Of a DNA stretch of 64,000 bases, positions 1-11,619 are shown one piece after another. How positions within the stretch are numbered: the stretch's first letter is position 1; each line of letters opens with the position of its first letter. Under the pieces are notes generated by a model that was not told where the DNA came from, ran no database searches, and was given only the letters and a program-made list of their open reading frames with translations. The position numbers and the translations under genes are program-made. The stretch comes from Corylus avellana (lineage: Eukaryota; Streptophyta; Magnoliopsida; Fagales; Betulaceae), in the NCBI RefSeq assembly GCF_901000735.1, contig NC_081545.1, positions 26,999,513 through 27,063,512 of the forward strand, written 5' to 3'.

Positions 1-396
1 ACAACTACTTTTCAGCCATCACATCTGTAAGGAAACAATTCTATCAATTAAAAGACGTGTTCCTCATCAGTAAAAGAAGTGACCACCATCTCTTAGTCTC
101 AGTCATGTAAAGAAGTTTCACTCTTTGTGATCCGGTGAATTATACTACTTTTTTTGTCCTCTCTTGAGCCATTTCCTTTAAAAGTTTAATTAATTTACAA
201 ATCAAATAACCTACCCAAAGAACAAAAAAAAAAAAAAGAAAAAGAAAAAGAAAGAAAGATATATCTACTCTAACATCCATCAGGGCCATCACAGAGAGCA
301 AAGTTAAATACCCATAATGCATATTTTGCCATTCCTAGTACGTTTTGTACATAAAACTTCCTAAATTATATGAAAGACACAAAAATATCTTAGTTT

Positions 397-453
<57 letters not shown>

Positions 454-548
454 CTGAAGATTTTCAAGTACAAACAAGAACTAACTCATGGAAGTAATTT
501 AAATGTTAAAAATAAAATAAAAATAGAAACAGAAAGTCACACACTTAC
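1..548. other. Intronic/edge sequence with (TA)n tract
   Basis: No coding exon could be placed here. The stretch contains a pure TA microsatellite at about 402-452 and A-rich sequence. If the small secreted-protein gene at 549-752 is real, this is its downstream intron. An apparent acceptor near base 27 (minus) opens onto stops in all three frames, so I do not call an exon. Confidence 0.4.
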
Positions 549-752
549 ACACACCTTTACCAACTTCACTCGAGCCGTTAAATCCCTAAAAAAATCAAGA
601 ATAGATTCGGTTCAGCTTTTTAACACAATGTGAATTGCCTCAATCGTAATAACAAGAATGTTTCCTACTGTATTTACCGAAGCTTGTACGCGGAGCAGAG
701 CACAAGTAATCAGGAGAAGAACAAGTTGCAGAGCAGCTAGTCTCAGCTTCAT
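549..752 (-). CDS. 5' exons of a small secreted protein gene, partial (continues past left edge)
   Basis: No long ORF marks this gene; it is inferred from the minus strand. An ATG at 752 opens a 25-codon exon (678..752) that reads as a classic signal peptide: Met-Lys-Leu-Arg, a long Leu/Ala/Ile core, then Val-Gln-Ala as a likely cleavage site. The exon ends at a GTAAAT donor. A TTTCTAG acceptor sits 11 bases before the ATG, so the 5'UTR is probably split by an intron, as in many short plant genes. A candidate second exon follows a TTTTTTTAG acceptor (585 down to 549, with a GTAAGT donor, or down to 561) and reads on in frame as Gly-Phe-Asn-Gly-Ser-Ser-Glu-Val. The remaining exons must lie left of base 1. 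The architecture fits short apoplastic peptides such as GASA/snakin-type proteins, but no diagnostic cysteine motif is visible, so the family is unknown. Confidence 0.45.
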
Positions 753-762
753 TTCCGAAACC

Positions 763-2048
763 CTAGAAAGGAAAAATTGAAACTGTAAATTACCAAACCA
801 GTTGCAGAGAGAAGGTTAAAACAAAAATTCACAAAGTAAATTACTTACGAAAGCAAAATATCACCACATTACGAATAAAACAAAATCTCCACCCGTTTGG
901 AAACCAAACAAACAAGCAGATTGACGCACCTTCATATTCCGTTCTTTTTCTTCCTTTTTTGTGAGTAAATGCAGTGTGTACGGTCAGTCAACCAGGGATG
1001 GAGGTAGGTGTGTGTCCATGAGCTCGGCTGGGCCGGGCCGGGCAGATTTCAGACCCGCTGCGGCCTCTTTCTTTCTTTTTTCTTTTGTTTTTTCGGTCCT
1101 AAACAACAAAATGCATGTAGCTAAACTACTACTAATATTCGAAAGAAATGCTACACACAATTTCATTCACATACCTTTGATGTTACTTTTAAAATTATTA
1201 CTGAATTTGTGATACATTATTATGTGATTTTTAAAGCTAAATCAAGGAGTGTGTATAACACTACTCATTATAAAAAGTACATCATGAATATATTTGATAA
1301 TGATTTTGAAAAGTGTATTTTAGGCTCTGTTTGTTTTGGCGTAAAATGTTTTATATTGACAAATGATTTTAGCTGAACACATTTTTTGGCTTTTCGCTTG
1401 TACGAAAAATTTGCAAATATTTATTATACTTTCATATAATATGAGGAGTTGCGAGAAAGAGAAAAGCGACAAAAAAGAGTTAATCAGAAAGAGTATAAAA
1501 ATAGAAAACATTCAAGGATAAGATTAAGATCTAATGTAATTGTTTGTTCATACTGTTTGCAATTTGATGAGACAATTGAAAGAGGGTCCTTGTGGCGCCC
1601 ACCTTATCCAGATAGGTGTTCCGACAGCCAAAAACTTACTTGAGCAAGTAAGCTCAAGCTCCATATGGGGCTCCCTCACACTTCGGCCAAAAATAGTTTA
1701 CTCTAATGGGAAGAGTAAACCATTTATTACCAAAACTTTTTTTCATACTCGTACAATCATCGTGGGGGAGTCTAATAGTCATGTCCATAGCCAATAGTCT
1801 ATACATCCCTCCGTTGAGGTTGTAATTGAAACTGAAGAATTGGAAGTACATAAGAAAATGATACATGCTTTTTATTTCTCATCTCAACTTTGGTACAAAG
1901 AAGCAAAAGAGCTATAAAGCCATAAACAGGAATTTCTAACCATGTTATAAACATCCAAGTCACATCCTTGTTTTCATGAAATCCGAGGGTTTCATAGTAC
2001 AACATTGAATGAACACCTTTTGCAGTGAAAGTTACATGAGAAAAATAA
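763..2048. other. Intergenic region with degenerate MITE-like pieces
   Basis: No gene supported. It includes the probable upstream/5'UTR sequence of the gene on its left. A possible small inverted-repeat element lies at about 1145-1275 (TGCTACACAC-type left end, matching GTGTATA-type right end in reverse). A GGCTCTGTTTG sequence at about 1322 resembles a Tourist-type terminus without a visible partner. The right end, roughly 1870-2048, is the likely 3'UTR of the MoaD-like gene. Confidence 0.4.
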
Positions 2049-2357
2049 CTAGCCACCACTTATGGGAGGTATAATGGCTAACTCATCTTTGTCTCCAACA
2101 ATTGCTGACTCAGTGGTGTATTCCTCATTCAGAGCAAGAACCAGGCACCCGCGGATCTCTTCCAAGCTAGGAAACTTGGCAACAAGATCATTTAAACAAT
2201 CATGGGCAGAACTACCTGATGACACCTCCATTGGCATCTCACTCAAGCCGGTAAGATCTCGAGCTCTTGCAAAGAACAGAACCTTGATCTTAACAGATGA
2301 ACCTTCCTTCCCCTCAGGCATAGCGTCCATAGTTTGAGTCTCAATCTTTCCTTCCAT
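2049..2357 (-). CDS. MOCS2A: Molybdopterin synthase sulfur-carrier (small) subunit, MoaD/MOCS2A type
   Basis: A 102-residue protein with the beta-grasp ubiquitin-like fold of MoaD. The core begins with a Val-Lys-Ile-Lys-Val-Leu-Phe-Phe-Ala-Arg-Ala-Arg motif (about residues 23-34), passes through the conserved Leu-Asn-Glu-Glu-Tyr region, and ends in Pro-Pro-Ile-Ser-Gly-Gly. The C-terminal Gly-Gly is thiocarboxylated and inserts into the large subunit MOCS2B, which converts precursor Z (cPMP) to molybdopterin in the cytosol. Family members are about 80-100 residues, so this one is full length; the first ~20 residues are an acidic, variable plant extension. The coding region is a single exon. 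A splice acceptor CCAG lies just upstream (AG at 2378-2377), which pairs well with a CAG|GTAAT donor at 4910|4909, placing a long intron in the 5'UTR. No defect is seen. Confidence 0.93.
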   Translation of the reverse strand: MEGKIETQTMDAMPEGKEGSSVKIKVLFFARARDLTGLSEMPMEVSSGSSAHDCLNDLVAKFPSLEEIRGCLVLALNEEYTTESAIVGDKDELAIIPPISGG

Positions 2358-5000
2358 TATATCTGTCGTAGACTACCTGGCCTAATGGATTATTGGAGAT
2401 TGAAAATGTTTCCCACAATGGTAACACTGCAATTTCAAATCCATAGGAACCATGACAAGGATTAACACTCATAAAAAATCAATTGCTAAATTTAAATGAC
2501 AATAGATCAAAGCAAGAACCAATTTGATTTTCATGTACGAATGGCAGTCACAGAGATGCTGAATAGATATCATTTGTGGAGTAAAGAAAAGAAAATGCCC
2601 ACATTGACCCAATGGTTTGAAGAATATATTACAAATTCAAACTTGTAAATGAACTCTAAACAGACCGATTATCACAAATAAAAGGGATGAATTTTAGAGA
2701 TTCTAGACAGTAAAATTCATGCCCAAGGTGGGTGGGAGAACCAGTTTCTGTTCACTAATATGGCTGAGGATCTTGCAGAAAAAATCTGCGCAAAATTTCT
2801 AAATTATCATGTATTTTGACAAGCATATATCCACGCCTTTCACCCTGGTTTAACCAAGCAAACATGCATTGTCTACATTATAAACAACCAGTCAACATTA
2901 TCAAGGCTACAAAAGGCTAAATGTTTTATCTCTTCAATTAGGACAAAGTTACCGTGAATGGGAGAAAAGTGAACAACAATCTAGGGTTCTAATAAGAACC
3001 TAACCCATCATTATCTAGACAACACTTCTCAAGATACTTGCAGAATGACCACATGCTGCCAAGAACAATAGAAGTTTGTTTCTACATGGAGCTTTAACAC
3101 ATGCTCAACAAAAGAATTGAACCCAAAATTTGATTAATGGATTCCATTCAAAACAGGAATCTATTCTCCTTCAAGGTTAAAAAAAGAAAAGAACAGAAAA
3201 TAAATAAAACCAAAGGAAAGAAACGTTTATTTCTTGCACACATTAACACAAGTGTCAAGACAAGAGTGTCTAACAGAGATGAGGTGCCCAATATAGAAGC
3301 CAAAGCACAATATGAGTAGCAATACAAAGCCAGTGCCCATTAAAATTTTCAGACATAACTCGAATGCAAAGAACCATGTTTAGAGCTTGGTTGCAAGACT
3401 CACCTATAATGCAGTTATTGGTCAGAAGCTTGTGAGGCTTGCACATCTCACATGACACATTTTAAGAGGAGTTTGTAAAATCAATGGTTTTAACATGCCA
3501 GAACCATGATTTGCATGAAAGAAAGAGGCAAAAACAACCTTAACACAAATATATTCTTTCACAAGACTCAAAGTCTGCAGAAAAATCGATGAACTTCACA
3601 GGGGGGGAAAAGTGGCTTTATTATTGTGAAACTCTACTAAAGCACCATAACTTTCTTCTTCAACTTTAAGATCTAGAGAATTGAAACTAGAAAGGAAAAA
3701 GAAAAGGATGGCATTCTTTAATCATTTTTCAACTATAATCAACTAAACCACACTATGATCATGAAGACTGAAGATCTGCTCTTAAAATTTTTTATTAGAA
3801 TTATATTTATTTTTCTAACATGAACTGCAGAAATATTTTTTTTTAAAAAAAAAGAACGTGGGGAAAACTACATACTTATAGTGTCAAAAATGATTTTCCA
3901 CAAATTCCATTAGGCACATAAGATGGTTTTTCACATCACCAAGCATTATGATTAAGCTTTAAAGAGTTTCTTTTGAGGACATAGAATGCTGGAAGTAGCG
4001 CAATTTTACCGAAAAAAATGAAAAAAGAAATGTCACCCCCACTAGCCAAGTTTAGAACATAACATAGGACTTGAACATAAAACTTCATCTTGCATTCTCA
4101 AATCCACACTTTTTCAAAATACTCTCAAATCCACGCCATATTTCAAAAATCTAGTCTTTATGTGACATGTAAACAGTTCCTTCCGACATAACCGAAAAAG
4201 TAATTTCTGATGTAAAAAAGGTGGGAAATATAATTGCAAGTAACATTTCAATAAGTTTGTAATAAAATCTCATTACTGAGCAAAAGCTCATATCACAAAT
4301 TCATTTCCAGAAACCAGAAAAAATGAAAGGCTAGTCCTGGAGGAGCTCAAACCAGGGTGCCCGCATCACCTAATCCAAGAATCACAACTTACCAAAACAA
4401 ATCGAAAATCATTGGAAACCCATCCATTATAACTCAAGGAGCTACTAACCCCACCTATAGAGAACCCCTACACAACTTACTTGCAGCAAAACAACCAATC
4501 CACCACTCTGAAAAATGGGCATACGAGACAACATAAATTGCATTGTTCAAGGAAATTAGACAATAACAAAAACGGGGTCAGAAAGTTCTACGCCCTTCTT
4601 TCAGATAACAAACCATTGAATTACGCCATAGCAAAATTTATATGCAGTACACAAGCCAAAAAAGTCAAAGTTGAGTACTGCAAACAAGTCAATCTCTCCA
4701 CTCTCTGATACCAATACTCTAACTATTATATGTTACGTGAGACCCAATGAGATTTTCAGATTTTAAGAACAAAAAATTTAGAATTTTTCCCTTATAAACC
4801 CAAGCTGAAAATCACGATTCCCAAGCCAAAAGAAAAAGGTAAAAAATTTCGTCTGAAATCTTCCACGAAGTCAAAGAGCGAGCGAGTGAGAGAGAAAGAG
4901 AGAGATTACCTGAAAGTGGTGGTGAAGAGCCGGGTGTACAGATGGCTGACAGAATCAGGATATCGATTGCCTTTGAAATGAAATTTGTATTGCGTTGTTT
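2358..5000 (-). other. 5'UTR exon and 2.5-kb leader intron of the MOCS2A gene
   Basis: On the minus strand a consensus donor (TTTCAG|GTAATC; last exon base 4910) and an acceptor (GGCCAG| at 2378-2377) frame an AT-rich stretch with no open reading frame of interest. The exon upstream of 4910 contains a CT-rich leader and would start near 5000. The rest (2377-4909) looks like plain intron; I see no transposon ends or conserved coding segments. The structure is inferred from splice signals only. Confidence 0.5.
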
Positions 5001-5866
5001 ATAAGCTTGTCGCCACGTGCCGAATATGGAAATCGCTTATACGCATTTAAGGTCCCAGCCTTCACACAGGAGACTCTTAAGTGATAAATTCAGACCGTCC
5101 GTTTCCGAATCTGCATCTCAATTTTCTTTTTTGTTCATCCATAATTCCCCAAACTAATGGACCCGGCTTCCATGCAGTAAATAAAAGTACCGCACATCTG
5201 CGGTTATAAAAATTGAGGGTTCAGATTGTTCAAGGCAAACGACGTCGTGGAAAAGAAGAGGCAAACGTTTAAAGCAAACGGTGGAAACAAACGTTTATTT
5301 CACCAGGATCTGCAGAACTTCAACAAAAGCATAGAAAGGAAGAAGACGAGGAAGAAGCAGAGGGCTACGTATTTTAATTCTCTCTTTCTATATTTTTCTT
5401 TGATGACTATATTGTCGGGTGCAAAATTGATTTTTGTCTCCTGGGTCTTGCTTTGATTATATCACAAAAAAAAATATAAATAATAATAATAATAATAATC
5501 AATAGCAAATCATTGAGGCCAAGACAAACCCAATTATAAAAGAGAGTTTAGGATAGCAAATCATTGAGGCCAAGACAAACCCAATTATAAAAGAGAGTTT
5601 AGGATTTTAGGGTCACGGCATTGATAGAAGAAAGATATGGCAATAGCTGAGAATCTGTGCTCAGATTGTTTCTTAGAAATTCCAAAATTGGGATCTCGAC
5701 CGGAGATATGAAACCCCCATTGGAGAATTCCAATGGAAATGAGCAAATTCTTTCAGCCTTCCAAAAGCGATGTCAATCGCATATTGAACAAAGAAGAAGA
5801 ACAAAAAGTTACAAGTTTTATTCGGTTATCCGTGCCTAGTGGTATCTCCACCAACAACTTGCTCGG
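5001..5866. other. Spacer between MOCS2A promoter and LRR gene 3' end
   Basis: Contains the MOCS2A promoter on its left side, an (AAT)n run, the 51-bp tandem repeat, and the 3'UTR side of the LRR gene on its right. Short ORFs here have no recognisable domain. Confidence 0.5.
5503..5604. repeat. Perfect 51-bp tandem duplication
   Basis: Two head-to-tail copies of a 51-bp unit beginning TAGCAAATCATTGAGGCC; the second starts at 5554. They are identical as far as I can read, so the duplication is young. It lies downstream of the LRR gene (minus strand) next to an (AAT)n run at about 5480-5500. No coding role. Confidence 0.85.
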
Positions 5867-7318
5867 CTACACTTTGCATGGTGGCAGCGGCGAGCCACAC
5901 AAACAGTCGTTTCCTTGAAAAGCACTTGCCGGGAAACTTGTAGCCGGAAGTTGCCCGCACAAGTGGTTATGGCTGACATTCAATTTCGCAAGCCCCGAAA
6001 CCGCCTTGGGCACTTTTCCGAACACCAAATTCCTCGACACATCCAAGTACTTCAATCTATTTACAATCCCCAGACTCTCCAAATTAAACTTTAAGCTATT
6101 CCCCGAGGCCCAAAATCCGACGAGGTAACTGGTCCGATTCAATAACCCAACAGCACTCCCCAAAATTTCGTTCTCCGAAAGATCGATGTAATCGTAGAAA
6201 TACGTCTCCGCAGGCTTCCAATCCTCCAACTTCATTTTGATCCCACACTTGGCCAGCTTTAGAGAGTAAATTATGGGTGACGACGTGACCCATTTTGGGA
6301 TTTCCTTCAGATGAAAACTGTTGTAGGATAAATCCAGGGACTCTATGCCCTTCACGTTCATCTCCGGGAAAGGGTCCACGAGGTAATTATGAGAAAGGTC
6401 GAGGTTGAATATCTTCGTCAGGTTCCTGAAGGTTCTTGGCACCACTCCCGAGAATCCGTTGGACGAGAGATCCAACGTGTCGAGCGCCTTGAAATTCCCG
6501 AGATAATCCGGGATTTGGCCCTTGAGACTGTTGTGGCCCAGCTCCAGGTAGGCTAGTTTCGGCGCCAGGGCTGAAATCGACGGTGGGATTTTCCCGATAA
6601 ATCTGTTGCTGGAGAGATTGAGGATTCGGAGCTGCGGGAATGACCCGAAAAAATCGGGTATGGGGCCGGAGAGGCGGTTTTGTTCGAGAGTCAGATATGT
6701 CAGGTTCTTGAGCTGTCGAATCTCGTACGGAATCGAGCCGGATAGGAGGTTTGGACCGAGTTTGAGCTGAGTTAACCCGGTCAACTTAGAGATTGAACTC
6801 GGGATCGGCCCGGAGAAGCGGTTACCGGCTAGACTGAATGCATAGAGTCGGGTCAGGTTGCCGATGGATGCAGGTATTCGACCCGAGAGCTTGTTGTTTT
6901 CGATGTAGACGTATGTGAGCTTGGGTAGTTGGAAAAGGAAGTCCGGGAAGGGACCCGAAATGTTTCGTAGATTTTGGAGATAGAGTCCGCCCAAGAATTT
7001 GAGTTTGGAGAGGGAGGGTGAGATTGGGCCGGATAAGAAGGTGTTGGGCTTGTTAGTTTGGCCCGAAAGAGAGATACTATTGACCCGGGTGTCGCCCAGG
7101 CAGTTTATACCCGCCCAGGCGCAGCAGTCCGTACCGGGTTTCCAGGAGGTGAGCATGCCGGAGGGGTCGGCGGTGATGCGGGACTTGAATCCCAAAAGAC
7201 CCGATTCATCGTCTACGTGGCAGGTGGCTGCATTGACGGTGAGGTAGCGGAGGGTGACGATAGAGAAGCAGAAGAAGAAGAGGAAATGAAAGGAAGGAGA
7301 AGAGAAAGAGAGCTTCAT
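5867..7318 (-). CDS. Secreted leucine-rich repeat protein (DRT100/PGIP-like family)
   Basis: A 483-residue intronless ORF. Residues 1-30 form a signal peptide with a Phe-rich core ending Val-Asn-Ala. An LRRNT cap follows (about 32-72: Cys-His-Val-Asp-Asp-Glu-Ser-Gly-Leu-Leu, then Asp-Cys-Cys-Ala-Trp-Ala-Gly-Ile-Asn-Cys). About ten plant-type LRRs with LxGxIP turns occupy the middle, and a Cys-Leu-Cys-Gly-Ser-Pro-Leu cap closes the protein. There is no transmembrane helix, GPI signal or kinase, so it should be an apoplastic or cell-wall protein. The layout, including the Lys-Cys-Gly-Ile-Lys-Met and Asp-Trp-Lys-Pro-Ala-Glu island, matches the Arabidopsis At1g33590-like LRR group, relatives of polygalacturonase-inhibiting proteins and DRT100. 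The biological ligand is unknown. A TATAAAGG box sits at 7378-7385, about 62 bases upstream of the ATG. The gene looks intact. Confidence 0.93.
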   Translation of the reverse strand: MKLSFSSPSFHFLFFFCFSIVTLRYLTVNAATCHVDDESGLLGFKSRITADPSGMLTSWKPGTDCCAWAGINCLGDTRVNSISLSGQTNKPNTFLSGPISPSLSKLKFLGGLYLQNLRNISGPFPDFLFQLPKLTYVYIENNKLSGRIPASIGNLTRLYAFSLAGNRFSGPIPSSISKLTGLTQLKLGPNLLSGSIPYEIRQLKNLTYLTLEQNRLSGPIPDFFGSFPQLRILNLSSNRFIGKIPPSISALAPKLAYLELGHNSLKGQIPDYLGNFKALDTLDLSSNGFSGVVPRTFRNLTKIFNLDLSHNYLVDPFPEMNVKGIESLDLSYNSFHLKEIPKWVTSSPIIYSLKLAKCGIKMKLEDWKPAETYFYDYIDLSENEILGSAVGLLNRTSYLVGFWASGNSLKFNLESLGIVNRLKYLDVSRNLVFGKVPKAVSGLAKLNVSHNHLCGQLPATSFPASAFQGNDCLCGSPLPPCKV

Positions 7319-7377
7319 GTTGGTTTATGGGACTGGAAATGGATTTTGCTGGTAGACTTAAGAAAGAGAATGGGGCT

Positions 7378-7385
7378 CCTTTATA
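7378..7385 (-). promoter_or_regulatory. TATA box of the LRR gene
   Basis: The minus strand reads TATAAAGG here, 60-67 bases upstream of the LRR start codon at 7318, a normal plant spacing for a short 5'UTR. Confidence 0.6.
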
Positions 7386-8292
7386 GCTCTGTAGGGATAC
7401 ACGTGTACACGTTGCATCTGAGTTTTATCCACTTAGATTATTTTTTTGATAAATGAGCTGCTTTAAAGACTGGTCATGAATGGTGGCAACATCCTCTGGA
7501 TCGCACCCATTGGTCAAAGTCAAGCCCGTCGGCTGGGTTCACTCCAAACTCCAAAGTAGTTCTATAGTCTATACCGTTAGTAGATTAAGTGAAGGGAGAA
7601 GATTATTATTATTATTATTATTTTTTCTAAAAGAAAGAAAAAAACAAGATAAGTACTATTATATGAACAAAAACAAAGGTACAAGAAGAAGGCCCGAGAC
7701 TCCAACAGATATTTCAAAATCAGTCGTTGTCGTGTAGTAAATTAAGACTTACGGCCACCTTGAACGAGATATGTAGTTTTGTCCAAAGATCGGACAGTGA
7801 AGGAAGTGTGCACCGTCGGTGACTACGACGTCTGGTTTAAGAATTTGAAATTCGGTGAATTTTTTATGGTTAAATTGTGAAGAAGTCTTTGAACCGCAAT
7901 AAAATTTTTGCAAGACAAAAATAAGGTTAGACGATCTTGGTTGTGGACGAAGACTCTTCGATGCTTAATGCTTAAGTTAGTATCTTTATTTTAAAATAAA
8001 AAAGATAATGAAAATTTACCTATAGTTATTCATGAACTAGTGTGTGTGTTGAGTGAGGTATGCAAGAAATGAGATTTGACTGGGAATGGGTAGGGCCGGG
8101 TATTGGGCGTTTCAGCTACCGAGCCCGCATGTTGTGGGTACTGAAATTTCAGCCCAAGACCCGGCTAAAATGAGCAATATCCGCGGGATCTCGGGTGTTG
8201 TGGGGTGGGGCGGGTGATGCGGGTTTGGGTGGTTTTGCCTTGGTTCCCATTCATGATTTCATCTTCCATGAACGAGGTCTAGAGAGAGAATG

Positions 8293-8301
8293 AAATAGGT
8301 C

Positions 8302-8334
<33 letters not shown>

Positions 8335-8475
8335 CCTCGATCCACATCAGTTGTGGCTTGTGGAGGTGTGGAGCGGCACAGCAGCCGTGGAGGTTGGGTG
8401 GCGGCGCAAACGAGAGAGAGAGAGAGAGAGAGCAGATGAGAGAGAGAGAGAGAGACGAGATAGAGAGAGAAAGTC
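8293..8475. repeat. GA-rich microsatellite cluster
   Basis: Several interrupted (GA)n tracts (about 8293-8335, 8413-8436 and 8440-8475) separated by unique sequence. Confidence 0.85.
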
Positions 8476-10289
8476 TAAGAGAGGCGCAGCAAATTGAAAT
8501 TTTTAGGGTTAGGGTTCTTTTAATTTATACTCAAGTGGGGTGGGACAGGTATCCGCATAACAAACAAAATCAAAATCGCAACCCTCCCTGCCCCACACAG
8601 ATATCCTAAATATTAACTCGGATTCGCATTTTTGTGAGAGAAATTGGGTGGATCGGAGTGGGATTTCCAATTGGGCGAGTTTTTACCCAGCCCTAAATGA
8701 GAGGGAGTGAGGGTCGACAAAGAGAGATGTGAGAGAGTGAGATGTGTGCAAGAGAGAGAGATACACTCTCTCTGAGTCTTTGCCATAAAGGTCTTGTGTG
8801 GAGGAATGAGAGATAAAGATGTATATCTGTCATTAGGTGAATGAGTGGTGGCATATTGTGAATAGGTGTAAAATGGAGTGGGGCACATTACAAATCTCAT
8901 TCCCCATATCTTTGTATGTATAAGACAGATATAAGAGACAATCATTTCCACTTTTATTGAGGTCTTAAGGAAGTTAGGAATGGTCTTGCATAGAGAAGAA
9001 GAGCTGGCTTCCTTCTTTTCACAAAAGAGGAGAAAATTGAGAAGAAAAATTTTGATTAATAAAAGTTTTTTTTTTTTATTAATATTATTAGAAAAACATG
9101 TACTTCTCACATGTACAAAAAATATGTCACTTTTAAAAGTTTATTTTTTATTTTTTATTTTTATATGAGATACAGCTTTAGAAAACAGTAAATAAATCAC
9201 GGCATGTTAAAACTACATATCATATTCCCAAGCAAATATATATAACATAAGTATTTACTTATTTCATTGATTGACTTGTTTAGCTTAACCCCTTCTTAAC
9301 AATTGAGTTGTTAAGCATATCGCCATCACTTAATCACAGAGTTTGTTAATCGTATTCTCCTTGCTTAACCTTTTTTTTTTTGAAACAAATTGTTATTCAT
9401 AAAATCAAAGGAAGTTACAGAACAACCTTTGACAGCTAAAAGCATAAAACAAGCTTAGATAGAATAACTCATTTCAGACAGACCACTAGCACCTTAATGA
9501 AGGAGAAAGTGGAGGTCACTTGCGAATGCAGCTGATGAAAACCGTGGCGCACTATGATGGGTACTACCATCTGGAGTACGAATACCCCTATCAAAGATCT
9601 AAACATGCTTCCAAAGAAGCAGTGGAGATTTAGATGAAAATGAACAACAACAAAAAAAGTTTCCTTCACAGACAGTGAGTCTAAAGCCCAACCGGTTAGG
9701 GTTATCAAAAATCCCATCCAGGTAGACCACTAACACCTCAAAGAACTAGAAGGAGACCATAAAGATGAAAAAAAGATTTATTTCATAGACAAAGAGTTTG
9801 AAGCCCAACCGGATTGAGTTAAACACTAAGTAACAAAACAATAGAAAAATACATAAAATAACAGGAAAAACTCAAAAAATAGCAGCTGCGATGGAGGAAG
9901 GCATCATGAGGAAGCTGGTCAGTGCATGGGACCCACACGCCAGCATGTGGGGGTTGGGAGGGGCTGTGAAAAGCTGCGCCGGGGAGCTGAGACGCCGATG
10001 ATGATGATGGAGGAGGGGCGTGTTCCAAGCTGGAGTTGATGGAGAGAAGGAATCTGACTTTGAAAAAGTCGATTTTCAAGACTACACAGATCCGACAGGC
10101 GAAGCGTTGGAGGAGATGATCCACAGGAAGGATGAAGCAGACAAAAATGGATGAATATTGTGGCCGCTGTTTTGTGAGGGTCGATGATAAATCGTTATAG
10201 ACGATGGATAGATCTAAAAAAAAACTCTAGAGAGAAAAGAGTTCTCTCATGAAGAGAGAAACTCAAAAAGGGGTGGGAGAAGGTTAGGG

Positions 10290-10570
10290 CCGACAATTTT
10301 GATACGACCCACGAACCCGATACAAAGTTATCAGGTTTGAGTTTGATCTAAACGGGTTCGGGTCATAATCGGGTCACTCGTTTATGGCCTAGTTATTTTT
10401 CGTGTTTGGCTGGTCAACCTGTGGGTTAAGCGAGTTGACCCGCCATATCCGTTAAAAATAATAATAATAATAAAACCCCTAAACTAAAGAGTAATGCCTA
10501 ACCTAATGATGATGGAGTTTTGTTTCTTTTTTCTTTATCATTTTGTTTTTGATAGCTTTTTTTTTAATTA

Positions 10571-10606
<36 letters not shown>

Positions 10607-11158
10607 CTTTTTCTTAATATGATTTTACCTTGATAAGTGATTTGTTGTTTTATATGCTTAATTCTAAGAGATGGAGTTGTTATTTGAATAGACAATTAAA
10701 CCTATTAGAGGCAATTCCCAAATCATTTACCATGTAAACTTTGTACTTTGAAATTTGCTATTTGCTATGATGAGCTATGGAGTTGAATATTGGTAATCAT
10801 TGTGAATGTTTTTATTGAATGGCAATTTGTTAACAATTAAACCTATTATGTTTTTATCATTTTGTAATTTGTGAATTCTATTGAATCTCATTGGCATTGG
10901 TATTATTATTACATTATTTTTCCTATTTTTTCATTAAAATGTGTCGAGTCGTATTACCTTTTAAGTAAACAAGTCGTGTTGGGTCGTGTCAACCTGATAC
11001 AATTTGTTGTTTTAAACGAGTGGTATTGGGTTACTTGATTATTTTTCGTGTCGTGTTCGTGTTTGATAGTTCAACTCATTTATCTAATACGTGTTTAAGT
11101 TAATCAAGTAACGGGTCGTAATTGTGTCAACATGCCAACCCATTTTGCTACCCCTAGA
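10290..11158. mobile_element. Degenerate non-autonomous DNA element of the 'GGGTCGTGTC' hAT-MITE type
   Basis: The left end reads GGGCCGACAATTTTGATACG and the right end, reversed, reads GGGGTAGCAAAATGGG followed by TTGACACAATTACGACCC. Both subterminal regions are dense in GGGTCGTGT/CGGGTCA words, a pattern common to plant hAT-like MITEs. The internal part is AT-rich with an (ATT)n tract and no ORF. The ends are imperfect, so the boundaries are approximate. Confidence 0.4.
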
Positions 11159-11619
11159 GAAGGTTTCCCTTCTCCTCAAGCTTAGTCATCCGGGCTGAAG
11201 TCAGGAGGGATAAGAGAGCGTTTTTTACAAACAAGTTCACTTATCCTTACTTAACTTTGAGTTTGCTAGTTGTATTCCCTCTTCTACCGCTTGATTGTTA
11301 AATGTATCATTCTCGCTTAACCATGAGTTTCTAAAAAAAAAAGAAAAGAAAGAAATATTACATGAGAAAGCACGTGATACAATTCGCATTGGTTTTTGGA
11401 AATGGAAAAACAGAGTGTCAAATGGAGTTCACAGGGCAATCGGGTTTTGAAACCCAATTCGGGTAACCCACTCGGGTTGGGGTGTGAAAATATGAGTTGG
11501 GTTTAGGCCTTCACCGACCCAAACATATATCGTGAAAAAAAAATCCAGTTGGATTGTATTGGCTTCCAAATAAGCCCATGTACATCATATCATGCTGGGG
11601 TGTTCAAACATGACAATTA

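Noticed and set aside
1..40. Exon of the left-edge gene after the acceptor near base 27 (minus)
   Set aside because: All three frames hit stops within the visible 27 bases.
402..452. TA tract as an origin or regulatory element
   Set aside because: Simple (TA)n microsatellites of this kind recur at 38341 and 51157 in introns; no further signal.
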